A stretch of DNA of 24,396 bases, from positions 1-24,396 of the forward strand of contig JAOZST010000047.1 in assembly GCA_029939535.1 (NCBI GenBank), written 5' to 3'. The position numbers and the translations under genes were made by a program. This stretch comes from NBML01 sp029939535 (lineage in GTDB: Bacteria > Desulfobacterota > Desulfobacteria > Desulfobacterales > Desulfobacteraceae). The notes below the pieces were generated by a model. That model was not told where the DNA came from. It was given only the letters and a program-made list of their open reading frames with translations, and made no database searches. Below are positions 15,851-23,246 of this stretch, in pieces (the first letter of the stretch is position 1; each line of letters begins with the position of its first letter).

Positions 15851-17025
15851 GATTTAATAACAGCCTGGATCCTCTGGTCAATGTCAGCCTCTGACCAGGA
15901 AAGCATGATCTGCATGGAGATGGCCCGCTTCATGATATTATCGGATTCTTCAAACACAAGATTTTTATAATCCGGCAGGTTTCCTGCCAGTTCAAAGGCC
16001 AGGGGGGATGAACTTTTCAGCTCTTTTAAATGAAGCCATTTTTTATAATAATGCCAATTGTTGTCATACCAATAGGGGCAGCCCACACCATTGTCAGCCA
16101 GGTTTTTTGCCATTTGTCTGGCACGGTCTTCCGTGGGCAGGAAAAAGCTGAGGAAACTGGCAGAATCACCTTGGGGATCTGGCAGGTACCGGAAAGTAAC
16201 CCCGGGAAGATCTGCCATGGTATCCTTGATGGCCTGTTTATTCTTCCTCTGGGTTTCAAGGATGAGATCCAGTTTTTTGAGCTGGGCAAGACCCACAGCT
16301 GCATTGAGTTCACTGATTCTGTAATTGGTCCCCATGATGGGATGATCGTCCGCACCCCTGTCCGGCCCGCCCAAATGGTCGTGGCCATGGTCGGCAAACT
16401 GGTCACACCGTTCATAGACTTCACGATTATTGGTTATAATACCCCCGCCTTCTCCACAGGTAATTGTTTTTACCGCATCAAAGGAGAAACATCCTGCAAG
16501 TCCGAAAGTGCCCAGGGCTTTTCCTTGAAAAGAGGCTCCCAAAGACTGACAGGCATCTTCCAGCAGGATCAGTCCTTTCTGATTGCAGAATTTTTTTATT
16601 TCATCAATCCTGGCCATGGCCCCGCACATGTGCACCGGGACCACTGCCCTGGTCCTGGGGGTTAGTGCAGCTTCCAGCCTGTCCGGGTTCAGGCAGAGGG
16701 TTTCATCGATTTCACTGAAAACAGGAATGGCCCCGGCCTGGATTATGGCCTCAAATGTTGCCACAAAGGTAAAGGGAGGGATAATGACTTCATCCCCGGC
16801 CCCAATGCCGCAGGCTGCAAGGGCCGTGCCCAGGGCTGCCGTTCCGCTTGAACAAAGGTGGCTGTAACCGGCTCCAGTGATCTCCCCCAGTTTTTTTTCA
16901 AATTCAAGGGCTTTGAAATGACCGTTCCTGGCACCTTCGAATCCGTACCTGAACAGAACACCGGTTTCAAGGACATCATTCACCTCTTTTCTTTCCTCAT
17001 CACCAAATAATTCAAAACCAGGCAT
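15838..17025 (-). CDS. kdnA: 8-amino-3,8-dideoxy-Kdo transaminase KdnA
   Basis: PLP-dependent DegT/DnrJ/EryC1/StrS sugar aminotransferase, predicted to convert the 8-oxo-Kdo made by KdnB to Kdo8N using glutamate. The 395-residue protein begins MPGFELFGDEE, a start I recall as characteristic of KdnA. It has SSGTAALG (59-66, phosphate grip), LEDACQS (155-161, D157 to the pyridine nitrogen), the Schiff-base lysine K186 in SFDAVKTITCGEGG (181-194), and HGHDHLGG followed by the NYRISELNAA segment (234-243). ATG 17025 has AAGGAG with 6-base spacing. It is the first gene of the seven-gene minus-strand LPS operon. A generic aminotransferase is the fallback call, but neighbours kdnB and kdsB make Kdo8N synthesis the most economical reading. 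Confidence 0.88.
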   Translation of the reverse strand: MPGFELFGDEERKEVNDVLETGVLFRYGFEGARNGHFKALEFEKKLGEITGAGYSHLCSSGTAALGTALAACGIGAGDEVIIPPFTFVATFEAIIQAGAIPVFSEIDETLCLNPDRLEAALTPRTRAVVPVHMCGAMARIDEIKKFCNQKGLILLEDACQSLGASFQGKALGTFGLAGCFSFDAVKTITCGEGGGIITNNREVYERCDQFADHGHDHLGGPDRGADDHPIMGTNYRISELNAAVGLAQLKKLDLILETQRKNKQAIKDTMADLPGVTFRYLPDPQGDSASFLSFFLPTEDRARQMAKNLADNGVGCPYWYDNNWHYYKKWLHLKELKSSSPLAFELAGNLPDYKNLVFEESDNIMKRAISMQIMLSWSEADIDQRIQAVIKSFKE

Positions 17026-17081
17026 GATATACTCCTTAACTATATAGATTCTGTATGAGTTTATAATAAAGTGTAAGGATA

Positions 17082-17109
17082 ACTATCACACTCCTGTACC
17101 AATTTTCAA
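17082..17109 (-). promoter_or_regulatory. Candidate promoter of the kdnA operon
   Basis: On the minus strand, TTGAAA (17109-17104), a 16-bp spacer and GATAGT (17087-17082) resemble a sigma70 promoter. The start would lie about 50 bases before kdnA. The octamer TTTCAAGA occurs twice nearby (from 17104 and from 17131) and could be part of an operator or chance. Moderate match only. Confidence 0.4.
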
Positions 17110-17151
17110 GACCTGGTTTCTATATATGGTTTCAAGAGCTATCCAAATAAA

Positions 17152-17182
17152 TTGACTTTACTATTTCCAGTGCTTATATAAT
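17152..17182 (+). promoter_or_regulatory. Sigma70-type promoter of the radical SAM-hemW operon
   Basis: TTGACT (17152-17157) is followed after 17 bp by TATATA (17175-17180), and after 19 bp by the perfect TATAAT (17177-17182). The predicted transcript begins near 17188, giving a leader of about 60 bases before ATG 17249. The kdnA promoter diverges from the same spacer. Confidence 0.6.
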
Positions 17183-17248
17183 CTGTTTTCATGGGATGGG
17201 ATTAAAAATATATGAATTCGATACCGGTACAACAAGGATCTACTCATT

Positions 17249-18415
17249 ATGGAAAAGAAGAGAAAAAAGGAAGATATATACAAGGGGTTTGAACAGGGAG
17301 CTATTCGTCCTCCAAGTGAGGCCTATAGTCTGCTGTTGCGTTTGACCCGGAACTGCCCATGGAACAGGTGTACCTTTTGCCGGGTATATAAGCGAAGGGA
17401 CTTTTCTTTACGATCTGTTGCGCATATCATAAGGGATATTGACCTGATCCATACCTATGTGGAGGGTATCCGCCAGGTTATAAAACCAGGAGGACCACTG
17501 GATGACGGGGTTATCAACAACCTGTATAACAGTTTTGAAGAAAAGGACAGAATGGCTTTTAATGCGGCCATGAACTGGTATTCTTCAGGCATGGAATCCA
17601 TATTCCTGCAGGATGCCAATTCGTTGATCATTAAACCAGATGATCTTGTTTTTATCCTGGAGCATTTACAGGAATGTTTCCCTGAAATCAGCAGGATCAC
17701 CTCCTATGCCAGAAGCCACACCATTGTCAGGATAAAGGATGAAGATCTTGTTCGAATGGCCAGGGCCGGGCTCAATCGTATCCATGTGGGTATGGAGACT
17801 GGATCTGACAAGGTGTTGAAACGGATCCGAAAAGGGGTCACCAAAGAAGGTCATATCAAGGCTGGTCTAAAGGTCAGGAAAGCAGGCATGGAATTGTCCG
17901 AATATGTCATGCCCGGACTGGGTGGCATTGATCTTTCTGTGGAACATGCCATGGAAACAGCATCTGCCCTGAACATTATTAATCCGGATTTTATCCGTCT
18001 CCGCACCCTTGCGGTAACCAACGGGACCCAGCTTGCCCATGAAAGCGAACAGGGACTCTTTGAAAAGCCCAGTGACATAATGATGGCCAAGGAGATAAGG
18101 CTGTTTCTTGAAAGTCTTGATAATATAACTTCCCAGGTGAAAAGCGACCATATCCTGAATCTGTTTGAGACCATTAACGGCAAACTGCCTGAAGATAAAG
18201 AAAAACTTATAAGTATTATTGATTCTTTCTTTGATCTACCAGGGGAACAGAGGGTTCTTTACCAGGTGGGAAGACGTATGGGGTTTTTCAGGGGGCCGGG
18301 GGATATGGTGAACAGTCCCCACCTTGACCATGTGAAACAGGCCTGCCGCAATTATGGAGTCACCCCGGACAATGTGGACGAAGTCATTGATGAATTGATG
18401 AAACGCTTTGTCTGA
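17249..18415 (+). CDS. Radical SAM protein with CX4CX2C cluster motif
   Basis: The N-terminal segment RPPSEAYSLLLRLTRNCPWN leads into the cluster cysteines C36, C41 and C44 (CPWNRCTFC). Spacing is C-x4-C-x2-C, one residue longer than the classic C-x3-C-x2-C. Downstream are DANSLIIKPDD (an Elp3-type half-barrel segment), GLNRIHVGMETGSDKVLK (SAM-contact strand) and GGIDLSVEH. The protein has 388 residues and no extra domain I recognise. I recall similar IRPPSEA...CPWN-type proteins in anaerobes as uncharacterised radical SAM proteins. The substrate is unknown. AAGGA ten bases upstream supports ATG 17249. The 3' end overlaps hemW by 8 bases, so the two are co-translated. The link to hemW might be only operon convenience or reflect an Fe-S/haem-related role. 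Confidence 0.8.
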   Translation: MEKKRKKEDIYKGFEQGAIRPPSEAYSLLLRLTRNCPWNRCTFCRVYKRRDFSLRSVAHIIRDIDLIHTYVEGIRQVIKPGGPLDDGVINNLYNSFEEKDRMAFNAAMNWYSSGMESIFLQDANSLIIKPDDLVFILEHLQECFPEISRITSYARSHTIVRIKDEDLVRMARAGLNRIHVGMETGSDKVLKRIRKGVTKEGHIKAGLKVRKAGMELSEYVMPGLGGIDLSVEHAMETASALNIINPDFIRLRTLAVTNGTQLAHESEQGLFEKPSDIMMAKEIRLFLESLDNITSQVKSDHILNLFETINGKLPEDKEKLISIIDSFFDLPGEQRVLYQVGRRMGFFRGPGDMVNSPHLDHVKQACRNYGVTPDNVDEVIDELMKRFV

Positions 18416-19706
18416 TAAGGTATCTGTTTATATCCATGTGCCTTTCTGCCTGAAAAAATGCAGTTATTGTGACTTCTATTCAATTAATGCTCTTTTTCTT
18501 CTGCCTTCATATGTGGCCAGCCTTCAAAGGGAAATTAAGATGCGGTCTGGCCTGGCAGAGTTCTCAAGTCTGTCTGGCCAGGCCGGATCTTCTGGTATGT
18601 CTGGATACTCGGGCATATCTGGATCATCTGGTGCATGTGGATTTTTTAATCCAAGCCCATCCCGGGTTACCAGCACGATCTATTTCGGCGGGGGGACCCC
18701 CTCTCTGCTGCCACTGGAAGATATAGGCAGCATCCTGGAAACCATTGATGCCTGCTACCAGGTGTCTGACAATCCTGAAATCACTTTTGAAATGAATCCA
18801 GGCACAATTGATGGGACCTATTTAGCAGAACTCAAAAATCTTGGCATTAACAGGCTGAGTATCGGGGTTCAATCCTTTGATCCCAGGAAACTAGCTGTGC
18901 TGGACAGGATTCATACCATTGATCAATCTATCCAGGCCATTGAGGCAGCCCAGTCAGTGGGTTTTGAAAATATCGGTCTTGATCTGATCTATGGTCTTCC
19001 CTGGGAAACCAGGGAAACATGGATACAGGACCTGGAAACAGCCATGAAATTTAAACCCTCCCATCTCTCCTGCTATATGCTGACTCTGGAGCCTGGAACA
19101 CAATTATATAAACAATATGAAAAAGGAATTTTTACACCTCAGACCCCGGAGATTCTGGTTGATTTTTTCATGGAAACCTCTGTCTTTCTGGGAAAAAAAG
19201 GATATGAGCATTATGAAATATCCAATTTTGCCCTGGGAAGGGGAAACAGATCCTGCCACAACTCAAATTATTGGAATTATACACCCTATGACGGATTTGG
19301 TCCCTCTGCCCACTCCTTTGGCTTTATCATAGGAAAAAATCAGGAGTCCAGCCGGAGATATCCGGCAAGGTACTGGAACCTGGCTGATGTCAGGGACTAT
19401 GTGGCAAAACTCTCCTCGGGCCGGCTTTCAATCCAGGAAAAAGAGGAGCTCTCCATACCTCAACAGATGCTGGAGATGGTAATGATGGGATTAAGAACCA
19501 GTGATGGCCTTGATATAAAAGCATTTGAAATGATTTCAGGCCAGAGTTTTTTTCAGGAATTCAGAACTATCCTGGCCCGGCTTGAAACCCAGGATCTGGG
19601 GAAAATTCTTACAGAATCTGTCAGGGGAAAAAGGCTCCAGCTGACACTGGCGGGCAGGGCTCGTCTGGATAACATTGTTGAAGCCTTTGCAGATATAATC
19701 CTTTAG
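18408..19706 (+). CDS. hemW: Radical SAM haem chaperone HemW
   Basis: HemW binds haem and an Fe4S4 cluster and hands haem to apo-proteins. It is often mislabelled oxygen-independent coproporphyrinogen oxidase. Marks: YIHVPFC (8-14), cluster cysteines C14, C18 and C21 (C-x3-C-x2-C), YFGGGTPS (92-99), RLSIGVQSFD, then GLDLIYGLPWET and the C-terminal HemN_C-like domain. At 432 residues it is longer than most HemW. The extra length is a Ser/Gly-rich insert at about residues 51-85, encoded by a 9-bp tandem repeat. True HemN carries a fourth cysteine right after the motif (CxxxCxxCxC); here the residue after CDF is Y, as in HemW. The start is TTG 18408, the only usable start after an in-frame stop. 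It overlaps the upstream gene and is tail-to-tail with selB, overlapping its stop by three bases. Confidence 0.9.
   Translation: MSDKVSVYIHVPFCLKKCSYCDFYSINALFLLPSYVASLQREIKMRSGLAEFSSLSGQAGSSGMSGYSGISGSSGACGFFNPSPSRVTSTIYFGGGTPSLLPLEDIGSILETIDACYQVSDNPEITFEMNPGTIDGTYLAELKNLGINRLSIGVQSFDPRKLAVLDRIHTIDQSIQAIEAAQSVGFENIGLDLIYGLPWETRETWIQDLETAMKFKPSHLSCYMLTLEPGTQLYKQYEKGIFTPQTPEILVDFFMETSVFLGKKGYEHYEISNFALGRGNRSCHNSNYWNYTPYDGFGPSAHSFGFIIGKNQESSRRYPARYWNLADVRDYVAKLSSGRLSIQEKEELSIPQQMLEMVMMGLRTSDGLDIKAFEMISGQSFFQEFRTILARLETQDLGKILTESVRGKRLQLTLAGRARLDNIVEAFADIIL
18573..18644 (+). repeat. 9-bp tandem repeat encoding (Ser-Gly-X)n within hemW
   Basis: Eight consecutive 9-bp units in frame run from 18573: TCTGGCCAG, GCCGGATCT, TCTGGTATG, TCTGGATAC, TCGGGCATA, TCTGGATCA, TCTGGTGCA and TGTGGATTT. 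They encode SGQ-AGS-SGM-SGY-SGI-SGS-SGA-CGF. The consensus is TCTGGNNNN. The array lies between the cluster motif and the GGGTPS strand, where HemW normally has a short loop, so it is probably an expanded flexible loop. Confidence 0.85.
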
Positions 19707-21616
19707 ATTTTTTTTCTCAGCTGCCTGTAGTCTCCCACCCGGATTGTAAGATTGATGGAATCAAAATATTCAATGAGAGGAATTACAAATTTCCTGGAAA
19801 TCCCTGTCATGTCCTTGAACTCCGGAGTGGTAATTTTTTCCTTGGATTTTAAAAATGTAATTAGTTTCTCTTCAAGGTCAGCAATGGCCCGGGCATCAAA
19901 ATAAAGATCATCCTTTGTTTTTACAATTTTTTTCCCGTCAATGAGTATCTGCATTACATCTTTGGCAGTTGTCTTGTCCAGGGTGAGATCCTGGCAGATG
20001 GTTCTGAAAAAGGGGGGGGTCAGACCCGAAGATTTATAGATTTTCATGATTTTTTCTTTTATCTTATGCTGGTCCACCTTCAGGGCCACTTTGAAATCAA
20101 GGAGTTTTACAATATTTTTGTCCTGGACAATGGCTTTTTCCCTGGCCAGTTTTGCAAACAATATATTAAAAAATTTGGCAGCCTCAATATACTGGAATTT
20201 TGATTTCAGCTCCTGGGTGGGCATGCCTTCTTTTAATGGGTTTGCCTGGTGGTAAGCCTGGAGCTTTTCAAGAATTTTTTTCTTGAATCCGTTAAAAAAA
20301 TCTCCATTAACATAGGTCTGTTTTTCCTTGTCCGTCTGGATGATTTCCTGTTTTGCCAGCATTTTCTGGAGGGTGGCAGCAAGTTTTTTATCCGTTATAT
20401 TGGTCATTACCCGTAACTGATCAAAGGACAGTCCCTGGAATCCTTTTAAGGACAGGAAAAAGGAGATGCTCTGCTCACCATCATCCAGCAGAAGGCTATC
20501 AAGCCCCTGGATAATTTTTTTGTCAAAGAGTTTGTGTTTTTGGGAAGCCGGGTTCAGGATGGCACCGCCTCCAATGGTTTTGATGGGAGAGTAGCTCCTG
20601 ATAACGAACCGATCATCTTTGATGCAGCACACAGGGGATTCCAGGCGGAATTGCACGGAAGCATCTTCACCGGGCAAAAGCTCTTCCCTCTCCAGAAGGA
20701 TCATATATCCCAGTATTTCACTGGTGCCGGAATGAAACCGAATCCTGGTTCTTGCTTTGGCTGGTTTGGTATTACTTTTTAAATAATGGAAATGGGAATC
20801 CACCATATAACTTTCAATAAGGGCGCCAGGGCTGGAAAGGACATCTCCCCGAAGAACAGATTCCTTGTCAAGCCCCTGGAAATTGATGGCTGTCCTGGTG
20901 CCGGGCCCTGCATTGTCCACACTGGCGCTGTGGACCTGGATTCCCCTTACTTTTGATGTGATTTTTCTGGGATAGACCATGATATCGTCACCCACATGGA
21001 TTGTGCCGGATGTCAGGGTGCCGGTGATCACCGTGCCAAATCCCTTCATGGAAAAGACCCGGTCCACGGGCAGTCTGAATATGGAAGAAAATTTACGTTC
21101 CGGGATGTTATTGCAGATGGATTCAAGGGCGGCAACGAATTCATCCAGGCCCTGTCCCGTTGCTGAAGAAAGCGGGATAACAGGCTTTTCTTCCAGGAAA
21201 GTTCCCTGGACAAAATCATTGATATCATCCAGGGCAAGTTCCAGAAGGTCTTCATCCACAAGATCTGTTTTTGTCAGGGCTATCACCCCGTGCTGAATCC
21301 CCATGAGATTGCAGATTTCCATGTGTTCCCTGGTTTGGGGCATCACTCCTTCGTCCGCAGCAATGACCATGGTCACCACATCAATGCCGCTGGAGCCGGC
21401 CACCATGTTTTTTACAAATTTTTCATGGCCGGGCATGTCAACTATGCCCAGGTGTTTGCCATTGGGAAGGTCCAGGGAAGCAAACCCCAGTTCAATGGTA
21501 ATACCTCTTTCTTTCTCTTCTTTAAGCCTGTCTGTTTCTATGCCGGTTAATGCCTTGACAAGGCTGGTTTTTCCATGGTCAATGTGACCGGCTGTTCCTA
21601 AAATTATATTTTTCAA
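19703..21616 (-). CDS. selB: Selenocysteine-specific elongation factor SelB
   Basis: SelB is the GTPase that carries selenocysteyl-tRNA to the ribosome at UGA codons marked by a SECIS hairpin. The 637-residue protein has the GTPase motifs GHIDHGKT (10-17), RGITIELGFA with the SelB-typical ELGFA (37-46), DMPGH (60-64) and TKTD (115-118). EF-Tu-like beta-barrel domains II and III follow, then a C-terminal half of tandem winged-helix domains that bind the mRNA hairpin. Length and order are normal. The start is TTG 21616, with GGAGG nine bases upstream; the alternative upstream TTG is out of frame. A 56-codon membrane protein gene precedes it by 24 bases. The presence of SelB means this genome decodes UGA as selenocysteine. 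selA, selC and selD were not seen in the window. Confidence 0.95.
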   Translation of the reverse strand: MKNIILGTAGHIDHGKTSLVKALTGIETDRLKEEKERGITIELGFASLDLPNGKHLGIVDMPGHEKFVKNMVAGSSGIDVVTMVIAADEGVMPQTREHMEICNLMGIQHGVIALTKTDLVDEDLLELALDDINDFVQGTFLEEKPVIPLSSATGQGLDEFVAALESICNNIPERKFSSIFRLPVDRVFSMKGFGTVITGTLTSGTIHVGDDIMVYPRKITSKVRGIQVHSASVDNAGPGTRTAINFQGLDKESVLRGDVLSSPGALIESYMVDSHFHYLKSNTKPAKARTRIRFHSGTSEILGYMILLEREELLPGEDASVQFRLESPVCCIKDDRFVIRSYSPIKTIGGGAILNPASQKHKLFDKKIIQGLDSLLLDDGEQSISFFLSLKGFQGLSFDQLRVMTNITDKKLAATLQKMLAKQEIIQTDKEKQTYVNGDFFNGFKKKILEKLQAYHQANPLKEGMPTQELKSKFQYIEAAKFFNILFAKLAREKAIVQDKNIVKLLDFKVALKVDQHKIKEKIMKIYKSSGLTPPFFRTICQDLTLDKTTAKDVMQILIDGKKIVKTKDDLYFDARAIADLEEKLITFLKSKEKITTPEFKDMTGISRKFVIPLIEYFDSINLTIRVGDYRQLRKKI

Positions 21617-21628
21617 TGCGCAACCCCT

Positions 21629-21640
21629 CCAGGGCCCTGG
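21629..21640. repeat. 12-bp perfect palindrome in the selB leader
   Basis: CCAGGGCCCTGG lies between the stop codon of the microprotein gene and the selB ribosome site. Its last bases (minus-strand view) form the first part of the GGAGG Shine-Dalgarno sequence. It could fold into a small hairpin that affects selB initiation or be a protein site. No function is shown. Confidence 0.5.
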
Positions 21641-21811
21641 TTATTGTTTGCGTTTTCTGTAAAAACTTAAGCCGTAGGACAGGGCAACCAGCACTATTCC
21701 CGTGATCATTCCGAGAAAAATTCCCCAGTCCGGTCTGAACAGTCTTGTCAGAATAATACCAAAGGCAAGGCCCAGAATCAGTCTTACCGTAAAAATAATT
21801 AATTGGTTCAT
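21641..21811 (-). CDS. 56-residue membrane microprotein upstream of selB
   Basis: A short gene of 56 codons plus TAA. The product starts MNQLIIFTVRLILGLAFGII and continues LTRLFRPDW. It has two hydrophobic stretches (about 4-21 and 31-50) separated by TRLFRPDWG, and a basic end SFYRKRKQ. This predicts a two-helix hairpin with both basic ends in the cytoplasm. Support for coding comes from four points: AAAGGA about ten bases before the ATG, a strong promoter 36 bp upstream, the absence of internal stops, and tight spacing to selB (24 bases, with the selB ribosome site inside). No family recognised. It may be a conserved small neighbour of selB or simply share its promoter. Confidence 0.7.
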   Translation of the reverse strand: MNQLIIFTVRLILGLAFGIILTRLFRPDWGIFLGMITGIVLVALSYGLSFYRKRKQ

Positions 21812-21846
21812 TTATGAGATTTCCTTTAATTGAAAGTTCATGGGGG

Positions 21847-21875
21847 ATAATAGTCAAACAAGAGATCAAGGTCAA
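21847..21875 (-). promoter_or_regulatory. Sigma70-type promoter of the microprotein-selB operon
   Basis: On the minus strand, TTGACC (21875-21870, 5 of 6), a 17-bp spacer and TATTAT (21852-21847, 5 of 6) make one of the best promoters in the window. Transcription should start near 21840, leaving about 29 bases before the microprotein ATG. Confidence 0.65.
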
Positions 21876-21973
21876 TCTTAAATATCAGATTTAAAATCCT
21901 TGAAACCCATAAAAAAATAAAAAAAGTATTGAAAATAAATTATGTTTCTGATACTTATTGAGAGTTTTTTTGA

Positions 21974-22050
<77 letters not shown>

Positions 22051-22076
22051 GACTCCCCTTTCCAGACCCTCCTGCA

Positions 22077-22102
22077 GTTTATAAAAACTGGCGTTTATAA
22101 AA
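22077..22102. repeat. Short direct repeat downstream of tRNA-His
   Basis: GTTTATAAAA occurs at 22077-22086 and again at 22093-22102, a 16-base offset. The first copy lies within an inverted repeat CAGTTT-ATAA-AAACTG (22075-22090), which may act as a weak tRNA terminator. The second lies in the loop of ACTGG/CCAGT. Confidence 0.45.
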
Positions 22103-22161
22103 TCCAGTAATTTAATTCACTTAGCAATTTACCATAAACAATTATAATAAAAGGCAGACCC

Positions 22162-23232
22162 ATGAGAAGATCTTCAATCAAAAAAGAATTGTCAATTTTT
22201 TCCATATGGCTGGTTCCAGCAGTCCTGTTCCTGATTTTAAGCATGGTATTTTCACCTTCCCTTTCCAGGGCAGATACATATGAAAGTCTCAAGGAAGGAT
22301 TATATGCTGAATTTAAAACAACAAAGGGAATACTCCTTGCTGAATTATATTACAAACGTGCACCCATGACCGTGATTAATTTTGCAGGGCTTGCCCTTGG
22401 AACAAAGGATTCAAACCAGGCTGCCGGGAAAAAATATTATGACGGCCTGACCTTTCACAGGGTCATTTCAGATTTCATGATCCAGGGTGGAGACCCGGAA
22501 GGAAATGGCAGGGGAGGTCCGGGATATTCATTTCCAGATGAATTCCATCCCTCCCTTACCCATGATGGCCCAGGAATACTTTCCATGGCAAACTCAGGCC
22601 CCAATACCAATGGAAGTCAATTTTTCATCACCCACAAAGCAACCCCCTGGCTGAATTTTAAGCACACCGTGTTCGGGCGGGTAGTTTCTGGCCAGGATGT
22701 TGTCAATGCCATTGAAAAGGGAGACAGGATTGAGACCTTGGCCATTATCCGGAAGGGCGAGGATGCCAGGGCCTTTAAAATAGATCAGGCAAGTTTCGAT
22801 GCCATACTCAATAAATTGTCCAGTCAGAAAGATGAACAAATCAAAAAGGATATGGCTGCCTTTGAGAAAAAAATGATGGAAAGGCATCCCGATGCCATTA
22901 AAATTCCTTCCGGACTCATGTATGTACCTTTAAAGAATGGAACAGGCCCTGGAATTAAAAATGGGGACCAGGTAAAAATCCATTATACCGGCTCCCTGGA
23001 AGATGGTACAAAGTTTGACTCTTCCCGGGACCGGGGAGAACCTATCCGGTTTTACATTGGAAAAGGAGAGGTCATCAAGGGATGGGATATTGGTATCATG
23101 GGCATGACAAAAGGGGAGATGCGCAGGCTTTTGATTCCCTATACCCTTGCCTATGGCGATGAGGGATACCCGGGCATCATTCCGCCCAGGGCTACATTGA
23201 TTTTTGATATTGAATTGGTTGATTTTAAATAA
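22162..23232 (+). CDS. Exported dual-family peptidyl-prolyl isomerase (cyclophilin-FKBP fusion)
   Basis: A 356-residue folding catalyst with two unrelated proline isomerase domains in one chain. Residues 1-37 are a signal peptide (basic start, hydrophobic core, SRA before Asp38), so the protein acts outside the cytosol, likely in the periplasm. Cyclophilin domain, about 46-200: FHRVISDFMIQGGD (98-111), SQFFIT (152-157), W163 and H168. A charged helical linker spans about 208-245. FKBP domain, about 250-356: IHYTG (273-277, Y275), F285DSS, VIKGWD (304-309) and the GYPGIIPPRATLIFDIEL end (336-352). Active-site residues of both folds look intact. AAGG lies seven bases before ATG 22162. The gene is alone on its strand, convergent with mtgA at a 14-base gap. 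The cyclophilin-first order matches the CFBP type of dual immunophilin. Confidence 0.9.
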   Translation: MRRSSIKKELSIFSIWLVPAVLFLILSMVFSPSLSRADTYESLKEGLYAEFKTTKGILLAELYYKRAPMTVINFAGLALGTKDSNQAAGKKYYDGLTFHRVISDFMIQGGDPEGNGRGGPGYSFPDEFHPSLTHDGPGILSMANSGPNTNGSQFFITHKATPWLNFKHTVFGRVVSGQDVVNAIEKGDRIETLAIIRKGEDARAFKIDQASFDAILNKLSSQKDEQIKKDMAAFEKKMMERHPDAIKIPSGLMYVPLKNGTGPGIKNGDQVKIHYTGSLEDGTKFDSSRDRGEPIRFYIGKGEVIKGWDIGIMGMTKGEMRRLLIPYTLAYGDEGYPGIIPPRATLIFDIELVDFK

Positions 23233-23246
23233 AACAGTATTTCGAT

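Noticed and set aside
16030..16665. 211-codon plus-strand open frame over kdnA
   Set aside because: It is antisense to a gene with complete family motifs, has no family features and no ribosome site. It reflects codon bias of kdnA.
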